From the NCBI GenBank assembly GCA_902488725.1, contig CABTXO010000017.1:1-12681 (forward strand): 12,681 nucleotides of DNA. Reading direction: 5' to 3'. Under the pieces are notes generated by a model, which searched no databases, had not been told where the DNA came from, and was given only the letters and a program-made list of their open reading frames with translations. The stretch comes from an uncultured Bacteroidales bacterium (GTDB taxonomy: Bacteria; Bacteroidota; Bacteroidia; Bacteroidales; UBA932). Of the stretch, positions 6,731-12,681 are shown in pieces. The translations under genes and the position numbers were made by a program. The stretch's first letter is position 1, and each line of letters starts with the position of its first letter.

Positions 6731-6793
6731 CTACTGCCTTGCAGGGCAATAGAAGTAAAAGCCGAAAGCGAAAAATCGTGTAATCATAATCAT
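6731..6793 (-). CDS. pheL: Phe/Tyr-rich leader peptide of the pheA operon (attenuator peptide)
   Basis: A 20-codon open frame, MIMITRFFAFGFYFYCPARQ, ending in TAG. Seven of nine codons at residues 7-15 are Phe or Tyr (five Phe, two Tyr), far above chance and analogous to the E. coli pheL peptide, though unrelated in sequence. Its stop lies 48 nt before the 11-bp attenuator hairpin. Expected action: with charged Phe/Tyr tRNA plentiful the ribosome runs through and the terminator forms; when scarce the ribosome stalls and the CCGGAC segment can pair with the terminator arm. An alternative start at the second ATG (6787) leaves the Phe/Tyr run intact. The ATG is only 8 nt from the -7 element, so the message may be leaderless. 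Confidence 0.82.
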   Translation of the reverse strand: MIMITRFFAFGFYFYCPARQ

Positions 6794-6801
6794 CACCGTT
6801 G

Positions 6802-6809
6802 CAAAGATA
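6802..6809 (-). promoter_or_regulatory. -7 element of the pheA operon promoter
   Basis: Minus-strand TATCTTTG fits TAnnTTTG. The -33 position (about 6829-6832, TGAA) fits poorly. The predicted start of transcription is near 6795-6798, directly before the leader-peptide ATG. It lies in the 58-nt gap between the frr stop and the leader peptide. Confidence 0.65.
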
Positions 6810-6851
6810 TGAAAATTTCGCGGAATTGTTCAGGATTCTGAAAATATTTCC

Positions 6852-7421
6852 CTACACGGTCATGATCTCCTTCTCTTTGGCGGCGACGAGTTCGTCCACG
6901 GCCTTGGTGTTGGTGTCGGTCACCTTCTGGACTTCATCTTCACCTTCCTTCTGGACATCCTCCGAAAAATCGCCGTTCTTCTCCCCCCTTTTCAGGGCTT
7001 CGATGACATCGCGGCGGGTGTTGCGGATGGCAACCTTGGCATTCTCTCCGGCCGCTTTCGCCCGCTTGATCAGGTCTTTGCGACGCTCTTCGGTCAGGGG
7101 CGGAATCGGGCAGCGGATGATTTCCCCGTTGTTCTGCGGGGTGAATCCCAGGTTGGCGTCCATGATCGCTTTCTCAATGAGGGCGATCATGCGTTTCTCC
7201 CAGGGCTGGATCGCGATGGTCCGGGCATCCGGCGTGCTGACGGAGGCTACCTGCGGAATCGGGGTCGGAGTGCCGTAGTAGTCCACGGTCACGTTGTTCA
7301 GAACGGAAGGATTGGCCTTTCCGACCCGGTAGGTCTTGAGATCTTCTTCGAGGAACGCGACGGTGTCCTGCATCTTCCTGCCGGCCTCGTTCACGATTTC
7401 CTTTGCTTTGTCTGTCAACAT
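6852..7421 (-). CDS. frr: Ribosome recycling factor
   Basis: A 189-residue full-length RRF (family usually about 185). It splits post-termination ribosomes together with EF-G. Family features: N-terminal helix with MQDTVAFLEEDLKTYRVGKANPSVLNNVTVDYYG (domain I into domain II), PIPQVASVS, IAIQPWEK, AIMDANLGFTPQNNGEIIRCPIPPLTEERRKDLIKRAK, and a C-terminal coiled helix rich in K, E and D. Start at 7421 gives the usual length. It lies 21 nt after the pyrH stop and is probably cotranscribed with it, the common bacterial order. Confidence 0.97.
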   Translation of the reverse strand: MLTDKAKEIVNEAGRKMQDTVAFLEEDLKTYRVGKANPSVLNNVTVDYYGTPTPIPQVASVSTPDARTIAIQPWEKRMIALIEKAIMDANLGFTPQNNGEIIRCPIPPLTEERRKDLIKRAKAAGENAKVAIRNTRRDVIEALKRGEKNGDFSEDVQKEGEDEVQKVTDTNTKAVDELVAAKEKEIMTV

Positions 7422-7442
7422 GGTATTCTGATTTTAGTGTTT

Positions 7443-8156
7443 CTATTTGTGCACCAGGGTGCCGACCTTTTCGCCGCGGACGATCCGGGCGAGGTTGCCT
7501 TTCCGGTTGATGTCGAACACGATCACGGGCATGTCGCCGTCGCTGCAGAGCGCGAAGGCGGTCTGGTCCATCACGCGCAGGTGCTTGTCCAGTGCCTCGT
7601 CGAAGGTCAGTTCGTCATACTTCACGGCAGTCGGATCCTTCTCCGGGTCGGCCGTGTAGATTCCGTCCACGCGCGTGCCCTTCAGCACGGCGTCGGCCCC
7701 GATCTCCAGGGCGCGCAGCGCGGCGCCGGAGTCGGTCGTGAAGAACGGATTCCCCGTCCCGCCGGCGATCAGCGCGACTCCGCCCTCTTCCAGCACCTTC
7801 ACCGCATTGTCCCGGTTGTAGTACTTGGCGATGGGCTTCATGGGGGTGGCGGTGAACACCTGCGCCCGTACCCCTTCATCCTCGATGAACTGGCTGAGTG
7901 CCAGCGAATTGATCACCGTCGCGAGCATGCCCATCCGGTCCCCCGTCACGCGGTCGAACCCCCTGGATATGCCCTGCAGGCCTCTGAATATGTTGCCGCC
8001 GCCGTTGACGATGGCGATCTGGAGGCCGGCCTTCGCCGCCTCGGCGACCTCGCGGGCATATTCCTTGAGGCTCGCGGTGTCCAGGCCTTTCCCATCGGGT
8101 CCGCCGAGGCTCTCCCCGCTCAATTTCAAGAGTACGCGTTTGTACATGGTGCTCAT
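7443..8156 (-). CDS. pyrH: UMP kinase
   Basis: Phosphorylates UMP to UDP; a hexameric amino-acid-kinase-family enzyme. Motifs: YKRVLLKLSGESLGG near the N-terminus, IAIVNGGGNIFRG, DRMGMLATVINSLALSQ, GGTGNPFFTTDSGAALRA, and GTRVDGIYTADPEKDPTA; length about 237 residues, normal for the family. Three in-frame ATGs are possible (8168, 8156, 8147). I chose 8156 (MSTMYKRV); 8147 would also give a full domain. The gene lies upstream of frr in a probable two-gene operon. Its leader of about 200 nt is unusual: purine-rich and repetitive on the message strand. Confidence 0.95.
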   Translation of the reverse strand: MSTMYKRVLLKLSGESLGGPDGKGLDTASLKEYAREVAEAAKAGLQIAIVNGGGNIFRGLQGISRGFDRVTGDRMGMLATVINSLALSQFIEDEGVRAQVFTATPMKPIAKYYNRDNAVKVLEEGGVALIAGGTGNPFFTTDSGAALRALEIGADAVLKGTRVDGIYTADPEKDPTAVKYDELTFDEALDKHLRVMDQTAFALCSDGDMPVIVFDINRKGNLARIVRGEKVGTLVHK

Positions 8157-8178
8157 TGTTGTCGGCATCCGCCTCGTT

Positions 8179-8340
8179 CGGCTTCTGCCTCTTGTTTATC
8201 CTCTCCCTGAGGGTCGGCCTTCCGCTTTCCGCTTCCTGCTTATGCTTCTGCTTCCGCCTCTGCTTCCGCCTCTGCTTCTGCACTCAGGCTTCGCTTCTGC
8301 TTTCGGCTTCCGCACTTTGCTTCTGCTTCGCTTTCCGGGC
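8179..8340 (-). repeat. Purine-rich hexamer-repeat tract in the pyrH leader
   Basis: On the plus strand this is pyrimidine-rich with recurring CTTCTG/CTTCCG/CCTCTG hexamers. The core at 8245-8280 is six hexamers in a row, including two perfect copies of a 12-mer (CTTCCGCCTCTG at 8251-8262 and 8263-8274). The message strand (minus) is correspondingly rich in GAAGC and GAGGC. It lies between the pyrH promoter and start codon. Function is unknown. Confidence 0.65.
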
Positions 8341-8366
8341 AGCGCGCTTCCGACACCACAATTATA

Positions 8367-8397
8367 CAAAAATAATGACAATCTCCGAAAAATGCAA
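8367..8397 (-). promoter_or_regulatory. Promoter of pyrH-frr
   Basis: Minus-strand TTG (8395-8397), 20 nt, then TATTTTTG (8367-8374), matching the Bacteroidetes consensus. The predicted transcript start is near 8360-8363, giving a leader of about 205 nt. Confidence 0.65.
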
Positions 8398-8420
8398 TTC
8401 AATCCCGCCGCCGTTCCCGG

Positions 8421-8453
8421 CCACCGTTCACTGCCACCGTTTCTGCCACCGTT
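8421..8453. repeat. Short tandem repeat of CCACCGTT units
   Basis: CCACCGTT recurs at 8421, 8434 and 8446 (periods 13 and 12), with intervening CACTG, TCTG and CTTCACG; a related CCGTTC precedes and follows. Slippage-type repeat; no function inferred. Confidence 0.55.
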
Positions 8454-8521
8454 CTTCACGCCGTTCCTTACAGAAAAAGGCCTAAATCCTGCTTTCGGTA
8501 CTTCCCCGACACCATTCAGGC

Positions 8522-8551
8522 TGCAGGTGGAAAAATTTTCGTCCACCTGCA
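8522..8551. repeat. CAGGTGG/CCACCTG dyad, copy 1
   Basis: Perfect 10-bp inverted repeat TGCAGGTGGA/TCCACCTGCA (8522-8531, 8542-8551) around AAAATTTTCG. Between the CAGGTGG and CCACCTG cores there are 12 nt. Confidence 0.7.
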
Positions 8552-8661
8552 AGCGAATGTGTGTGATTCTGATGCGTGAGCGTTCGCCGGTAGCGTTCAA
8601 CAATGTCCACCTGCAGACCATAACCTGCCCGGGAAGCAACTCCAGTACGGTTGACGATGCG

Positions 8662-8688
8662 CAGGTGGTAATATTCAGATACCACCTG
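8662..8688. repeat. CAGGTGG/CCACCTG dyad, copy 2
   Basis: Perfect 9-bp inverted repeat CAGGTGGTA/TACCACCTG (8662-8670, 8680-8688) around a 9-nt AT-rich loop; 13 nt between the 7-bp cores. A lone half-site CCACCTGCAG lies at 8607-8616 between copies 1 and 2. Confidence 0.7.
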
Positions 8689-8725
8689 GCAAGGCATCAT
8701 CCCCATATTCATGAATTTGCGCTCG

Positions 8726-8751
8726 CAGGTGGCATTAATTTCTTCCACCGG
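8726..8751. repeat. CAGGTGG/CCACCGG dyad, copy 3 (imperfect)
   Basis: CAGGTGG (8726-8732) and CCACCGG (8745-8751) face each other across 12 nt, with one mismatch in the arms. The geometry is the same as in copies 1 and 2. Confidence 0.55.
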
Positions 8752-8840
8752 AAAGTCCGGAGAACTGTGAGGGACGGGATATCGGCTTTCAAGTAACGGC
8801 AAAAGGGATTCTGATCCGGGACCCCGATTCTGAACGCAGG

Positions 8841-8900
8841 ATGCCGGAGGCCGATGCAGGATGACGGAGGCCGATGCAGGATGACGAAGGCAGGGCGGAG
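8841..8900. repeat. 20-bp tandem repeat
   Basis: ATGCCGGAGGCCGATGCAGG (8841-8860) is followed by a copy with one mismatch (8861-8880) and a decayed third copy (8881-8900). Short minisatellite in non-coding DNA; copy number may vary among strains. Confidence 0.75.
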
Positions 8901-9029
8901 ATACCCCTCATCAGGAAAGCGAGGAGCCAGGAACGGTCCGGGCCAAGGGCTGGGCACCTCGAAGGTGGAGCGTTCGCCGACGAATTCCGGCAGCTGGTCG
9001 TAATCGCGCCCTGCATTTGGTCGAAAACC

Positions 9030-9061
9030 TTTCGAAAGAGATATCGAAATGCCTATCTTTG
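9030..9061 (+). promoter_or_regulatory. Promoter of the outer-membrane barrel gene
   Basis: TATCTTTG (9054-9061) fits the -7 consensus, with TTTC (9030-9033) 20 nt upstream as a three-of-four match to -33. The predicted start near 9065-9068 leaves a leader of about 60 nt before the ATG at 9128. Confidence 0.65.
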
Positions 9062-9127
9062 CCACCGACAATCGAGCACAGCGATTCCGGGACGCGGAAT
9101 TCGGGAACAGATATTCGAAAACTTTAT

Positions 9128-11611
9128 ATGAAACACATCTTCCTTATCATGGCTGCCGTCTTTACCGGCACAGTCGCATTTGCGCAGACCACCTTCGTGA
9201 AGGGTGCCGTCGCAGACTCGGCTTCGCTTGCGCCCGAGCCGATGGCCGTCGTGCAGTTCTGCAAGACTGCGGACCGGTCGAAACCGGTCGCCTACACCCT
9301 CACGGATGCCCGGGGGGCCTTCGAGCACGCCATTGCCGGAAAGGGAGACTATCTGCTCGTGTATGAAAATGTCGGGAAGAAAACCCGCATGGTTCCCTTC
9401 ACCCTCAACGGGCAGGACTCCCTGAACCTCGGCAGAATCCTCGTGCAGGACGATGTCCGGACCCTGAAGGCCGGGAGCGTCACCGCCCAGCGGCCGCTCG
9501 TGAGGATGGATGTGGACAAAATCACCTACGACGTGGAGAACGATGTCGATTCGAAGAGCACGACCGTGCTGGACATGCTCCGCAAGGTTCCGATGGTGAC
9601 GGTGGACGGGCAGGACCAGATCACCGTGAACGGGAGCACCAGCTTCAAGGTCTACGTGGACGGGAAACCCAACCAGATGCTGAGCTCGAATCCCTCGCAG
9701 GTGTTCAAGATGATGCCGGCAAGCGCGGTCAAGAACATCGAGGTCGTCACCAATCCCGGCGTGCGGTATGACGCCGAAGGAGTGGGCGGGGTGCTGAACC
9801 TGACCACGAACAAGGCTATGACGGGCGGGGCTTCCGCAGCCGAAGGAGCCTACGGAACCGTGCTGGCGATGGCCAGCAACCAGGGAGCCGGCGGCGGTCT
9901 GCACCTCAACGCCCAGAAAAAGAAATGGACCTTCGGGACCAACGTGAACTTCTTCGGCATGGACCGGGGCATCATCCACACGGAGGTCGTGCGGGACCAG
10001 ACCGGCGCGGCCGGCACGACCCGGATGCAGAACACCTCGGACACCCGCATGAAGCTGCCGCTCATGGGGAGGGGGGACCTGAGTGCGAGTTACGAGATCG
10101 ACTCCCTGAACCTGCTGTCCGCCTCGGCGGGCCTGATGCGGTTCGGGATGCGGAACGACGGCCCCTCCCGCACGGATTTCTCCCTCCTGCCCGCGACGGA
10201 ACTGTTTTCCTACGACGGCACGAGTTCCCTGTGGATGGGCACCTTCAACTTGACGGGCAGCCTGGACTACCAGCACACCTGGAAGCATGCCCCCAAGCGT
10301 TCGCTGGTGCTCTCGTACCAATATTCCGGAAGCCCCGCCCGCACCGAGACCGCCAACACCTTCGGCGCGCCGACCGGGGCCGCTCCGCTGGATTTGACCG
10401 ACCGCAGGTCCGAGGCCGGGACCCGCGCGGTGGACCACACCTTCCAGGCGGATTTCACGACCCCGACGGGCAAGGGACAGACCCTCAGCACCGGCACCAA
10501 ATTCCTCCACCGGCACAACGCCTCCGACCAGACCTTCTTCGTGCAGGACGGAACCGGCTTTGTCCCGGATGCGGCGCGCGGCCTGAACTACGACTATTTC
10601 AACCGCATCGCGGCCGCCTATGCGGAATATGCCGCCACGCAGGGGAAGGTGAGCCTGAAGGGAGGCGTTCGCTATGAATATACCTGGCAGCGGGTGGCGT
10701 ACGGGGCCGGCCAGGGCCGGGATTTCCAGACCCGCTACGGGAATCTGGTGCCGTCCGCAAGCGTGCAGTACAGCTTCACCCAGACGACCAATCTCGGCCT
10801 TTCCTACAACCTGCGGATTTCCCGGCCGGGCATCACCTACCTCAACCCCTATGTCGACCGGACGGACCCGACCGTCCTGAGCTATGGCAACACGGCCCTG
10901 GACGTCGAGGAAGGACACAACATCAGCCTGGTGCTCAACCACTTCTCCCCGAAGTGGGTCGTGAACCTGACCGGCCGGTACACCTTCTCCGGCAACGGGA
11001 TTTCGCAGTACAGCTTCTATGACGACGCAGGCTACCTGAACACCACCTACGGCAACATCGTGCGCAGCCGCAACGCCGGACTCAACGCCTTCATCAACTG
11101 GAACGCGAGCCCCAAGACCCGCATCTACCTCAACGGGAGCGGCAGCTACCTGACCTTCGACAGCGACCGGCTCGGACAGCGGAACGACGGCTGGACGGCG
11201 AATGTCACGCTGGGCTTCCAGCAGACCCTGCCCAAGGACTTCCGGCTGAGCGGGAACCTCATCGAGAACACCCGGAACTATTCCCTGCAGGGCTGGAATT
11301 CCGGCATGAGCCTCGGCGTGCTCGGCATCTCCAAGTCCTTTCTGGAAGACCGTCTGAGCGTCAACCTGACCGGTTTCACTCCGCTCACCGGGCTGAAACT
11401 GGACATGAAGACCTTTACGGAGGGTGCGGACTTCGTCAGCCGCACGGTCAGCCGGATTCCCATCGCCCAGGTCATGCTGAGCGTCAGCTGGACCTTCGGC
11501 AAGAACACCGGCTTCCAGGTCAAGACCGCGCGCAGAACCATCCAGAACGACGAAGTGCTGAACAAGGAGAACCAGACCGTCGGGACCGGGATGATGGGCG
11601 GCGGGATGTAA
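9128..11611 (+). CDS. TonB-dependent receptor-like outer-membrane beta-barrel protein
   Basis: An 827-residue outer-membrane protein of the Bacteroidetes barrel class with an N-terminal carboxypeptidase-regulatory-like domain. Signal peptide at 1-20 (MKHIFLIMAAVFTGTVAFAQ), beta-sandwich domain at about 23-108, plug-like domain at about 115-230 (VDKITYDVENDVDSKSTTVL, MLRKVPMVTVDG, FKVYVDGKPNQML, VKNIEVVTNPGVRYDAEG, GGVLNLTT), then a long barrel with alternating aromatic/polar strands (for example GLSYNLRISRPGITYLNPYV). The tail is QTVGTGMMGGGM. There is no SusC signature or SusD partner. Family knowledge: such proteins may move substrates or shape the envelope; the ligand is unknown. Start chosen at 9128, at the signal peptide, downstream of the promoter; an in-frame ATG at 9017 lies upstream of that promoter. 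The kinase gene begins 21 nt after the stop. Confidence 0.92.
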   Translation: MKHIFLIMAAVFTGTVAFAQTTFVKGAVADSASLAPEPMAVVQFCKTADRSKPVAYTLTDARGAFEHAIAGKGDYLLVYENVGKKTRMVPFTLNGQDSLNLGRILVQDDVRTLKAGSVTAQRPLVRMDVDKITYDVENDVDSKSTTVLDMLRKVPMVTVDGQDQITVNGSTSFKVYVDGKPNQMLSSNPSQVFKMMPASAVKNIEVVTNPGVRYDAEGVGGVLNLTTNKAMTGGASAAEGAYGTVLAMASNQGAGGGLHLNAQKKKWTFGTNVNFFGMDRGIIHTEVVRDQTGAAGTTRMQNTSDTRMKLPLMGRGDLSASYEIDSLNLLSASAGLMRFGMRNDGPSRTDFSLLPATELFSYDGTSSLWMGTFNLTGSLDYQHTWKHAPKRSLVLSYQYSGSPARTETANTFGAPTGAAPLDLTDRRSEAGTRAVDHTFQADFTTPTGKGQTLSTGTKFLHRHNASDQTFFVQDGTGFVPDAARGLNYDYFNRIAAAYAEYAATQGKVSLKGGVRYEYTWQRVAYGAGQGRDFQTRYGNLVPSASVQYSFTQTTNLGLSYNLRISRPGITYLNPYVDRTDPTVLSYGNTALDVEEGHNISLVLNHFSPKWVVNLTGRYTFSGNGISQYSFYDDAGYLNTTYGNIVRSRNAGLNAFINWNASPKTRIYLNGSGSYLTFDSDRLGQRNDGWTANVTLGFQQTLPKDFRLSGNLIENTRNYSLQGWNSGMSLGVLGISKSFLEDRLSVNLTGFTPLTGLKLDMKTFTEGADFVSRTVSRIPIAQVMLSVSWTFGKNTGFQVKTARRTIQNDEVLNKENQTVGTGMMGGGM

Positions 11612-11619
11612 AGATTCGC

Positions 11620-11627
11620 TATCTTTG
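11620..11627 (+). promoter_or_regulatory. Possible internal -7 element before the sensor kinase
   Basis: TATCTTTG, identical to the -7 elements at 9054 and 6802, lies in the 21-nt gap before the kinase ATG at 11633. No TTG is found at -33 (the sequence there is G-rich). If used, transcription would start at about 11631-11634, giving a leaderless message or one using the ATG at 11657. Confidence 0.4.
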
Positions 11628-11632
11628 TTCTC

Positions 11633-12664
11633 ATGCAGCAGAAACGGAACGACATTATGCTGATCCGGGCGCAGGTCCTGCTGTGGATCTGCGCCATCCT
11701 CTTCCTGACGGTCGTCATCTTCAGCATCTCGGGGACCGGGAGGAGTTTCCTGTCGATTTTCAAGGATCTGACGCTCAGCATCCTGCCCGTAATGCTGCTG
11801 TACTTTCTCAATTACTTCCTGCTGGTTCCGAAACTCCTTTTCCGAAAGAAGTGGCCGTATTTCCTCCTTGCGAATCTGGGGGGCTACGGCCTGCTCAACC
11901 TGCGGGCCTTCTACGTCCCGATTCCCGCGCAAGTAGCCGAGACCTTCCGCTACGCCCGGTTCACGGCACTGTTCTCCCACTTCATCATCGACCTGCTCGT
12001 GGTGCTGGCCGCAATCGGGGTCCGGTACATCAAGCGCTTCAACGACACCCGGGCCGCAATGCAGGAACAGAAGCAGAAGACGGCGGAAGCTGAACTGAAC
12101 TGGCTGAAGTACCAGCTGAATCCGCATTTCCTGTTCAACACGCTGAACAACATCTCGTCCCTGACGCAGATCAATCCGGACGAGGCGCAGGAGAAGATCG
12201 GCCAACTCAGCGACATTCTGCGCTACGCCCTCTACGACAGCGACAGGGAGTTCGTGCCGCTCGCCGGGGAGATCGAATTCATGGACAACTACATCGACCT
12301 GATGACCCTCCGCTGCAACGACCTGGCACGCGTGGAAAAACGGCTGGGGGACTTCCCGCCGTCCGTCGAAATCGCTCCGCTGCTCTTCATCTCCTTGATA
12401 GAAAATGCGTTCAAACATGGCATCAATGCGCGAAAGGAGTCTTTCGTACGGGTGGGACTGCATGCGGAAGGGAAGGATTTGGTGTTCAGCTGCGAAAACA
12501 GCCGCTTCGGGCAGCCGGGCGCCGAGCGCATCGGATCGGGCATCGGGCTGGAGAACCTGCAGCGCCGGCTGGATTTGCTTTACCCGGGCCGTTACAAATA
12601 TTCTTACGAGGCTGGCGAGGGGACTTGGCGGACCACCGTGCGCTTGAAAAACCTATTGCCGTGA
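11633..12664 (+). CDS. LytS-type membrane sensor histidine kinase (His_kinase family)
   Basis: A 343-residue kinase. Four hydrophobic segments (about 12-33, 46-70, 75-95, 110-132) anchor it in the inner membrane, followed by a short coiled linker (140-158). The phosphoacceptor is H165 in LKYQLNPHFLFNTLNNISSL, the hallmark of the LytS/YehU family. The ATP-binding domain has the N-box LIENAFKHGIN (255-265) and G-box GSGIGLENLQRRLDLLYPGRY (301-321). No separate periplasmic sensor domain is seen, so the signal is probably sensed in or near the membrane. Its stop TGA overlaps a GTG that starts the next frame, which looks like a LytTR response regulator. It follows the outer-membrane barrel gene by 21 nt, suggesting a shared role in envelope function. 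The start could instead be the ATG at 11657. Confidence 0.94.
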   Translation: MQQKRNDIMLIRAQVLLWICAILFLTVVIFSISGTGRSFLSIFKDLTLSILPVMLLYFLNYFLLVPKLLFRKKWPYFLLANLGGYGLLNLRAFYVPIPAQVAETFRYARFTALFSHFIIDLLVVLAAIGVRYIKRFNDTRAAMQEQKQKTAEAELNWLKYQLNPHFLFNTLNNISSLTQINPDEAQEKIGQLSDILRYALYDSDREFVPLAGEIEFMDNYIDLMTLRCNDLARVEKRLGDFPPSVEIAPLLFISLIENAFKHGINARKESFVRVGLHAEGKDLVFSCENSRFGQPGAERIGSGIGLENLQRRLDLLYPGRYKYSYEAGEGTWRTTVRLKNLLP

Positions 12665-12681
12665 ACCCGCTGCGTTGCATC
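12661..12681 (+). CDS. Probable LytTR-family response regulator, first seven codons (runs off the right edge)
   Basis: GTG at 12661 overlaps the kinase stop (GTGA), giving MNPLRCI before the window ends. Response regulators paired with LytS-type kinases in Bacteroidales typically begin M-x-x-LRCIIVDDEP, so the seven residues fit well. The overlap indicates translational coupling with the kinase. Evidence is short, and identity rests mainly on context. Confidence 0.6.

Larger units (their letters stand above)
8398..9053. other. Gene-free divergent intergenic region with several short repeat families
   Basis: Between the pyrH promoter (minus) and the barrel-gene promoter (plus) I see no credible gene: the frames present are short, rich in Arg, Ser, Pro or His, and lack domains. 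The region holds a CCACCGTT short tandem repeat (8421-8453), three CAGGTGG...CCACCTG-type dyads (8522-8751) and a 20-bp tandem repeat (8841-8900). An attcatgaat perfect palindrome lies at 8707-8716. Confidence 0.6.

Noticed and set aside
7825..8796. Plus-strand frame of 323 codons from pyrH into the intergenic region
   Set aside because: Half is antisense to pyrH and the rest is a Leu/Pro low-complexity translation of the pyrimidine-rich repeat; no start signal or domain.
8482..8802. Minus-strand frame of 106 codons across the CAGGTGG dyads
   Set aside because: No family resemblance, no promoter, and it spans inverted repeats that dictate its sequence; more likely chance.
9017..9127. N-terminal extension of the barrel protein to the ATG at 9017
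   Set aside because: It would precede the promoter at 9030-9061 and bury the signal peptide 37 residues into the protein.
9053..12463. Very long minus-strand open frame (1136 codons) opposite the barrel and kinase genes
   Set aside because: It is antisense to two clearly real genes in GC-rich DNA with strong codon bias, which leaves the opposite frame open. Its composition (rich in H, V, Q, G, R) shows no domain, signal peptide or other coherent feature.

Overview
The window comes from a GC-rich member of the Bacteroidales (Bacteroidota). Three things support this: a SusC/RagA receptor fragment, a second TonB-dependent-type outer-membrane barrel of the class common in that phylum, and repeated promoters of the Bacteroidetes sigma-factor type (TAnnTTTG at -7, often with TTG/TTTG 19-20 nt upstream). 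Genus cannot be settled from the sequence alone.

Layout, left to right. (1) 1-710, minus: the 5' part of a SusC-like receptor running off the left edge, with a clear promoter at 789-820. (2) 1020-2384, minus: a solitary AAA-type ATPase with a C-terminal PD-(D/E)XK-like (DUF234-type) region, carrying its own promoter and a large dyad over it. This gene sits between two copies of a 34-bp direct repeat (984-1017 and 2463-2496, one mismatch). The repeat is the 3' end of the neighbouring DAHP synthase/chorismate mutase gene, so the unit looks like a one-gene insertion that duplicated or replaced the target gene's 3' end. (3) 2458-6640, minus: an aromatic amino acid operon transcribed pheA - aminotransferase - tyrA - DAHP synthase/chorismate mutase. 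In front of it (6651-6809) lies a complete-looking attenuator: a promoter, a 20-residue Phe/Tyr-rich leader peptide, a competing CCGGAC segment, and an 11-bp hairpin followed by seven T. (4) 6852-8156, minus: frr and pyrH, with a promoter at 8367-8397 and a purine-rich, hexamer-repeat leader. (5) 8398-9053: about 650 bp with no credible gene but several short repeat families, including three CAGGTGG...CCACCTG-type dyads of constant geometry. (6) 9128-12681, plus: a TonB-dependent-type outer-membrane barrel, a LytS-type (His_kinase family) sensor kinase, and the first seven codons of what is probably a LytTR response regulator, overlapping the kinase stop.

How the genes work together: the aromatic operon covers entry into the shikimate pathway (DAHP synthase), the branch point (chorismate mutase) and the steps to Phe and Tyr (prephenate dehydratase, prephenate dehydrogenase, aminotransferase). 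One Phe/Tyr-sensing leader would control both branches and pathway entry. The ATPase is not functionally linked to this operon and looks like a later arrival. The barrel-kinase-regulator set on the right looks like an envelope-linked two-component locus, but its signal is not visible from the sequence.
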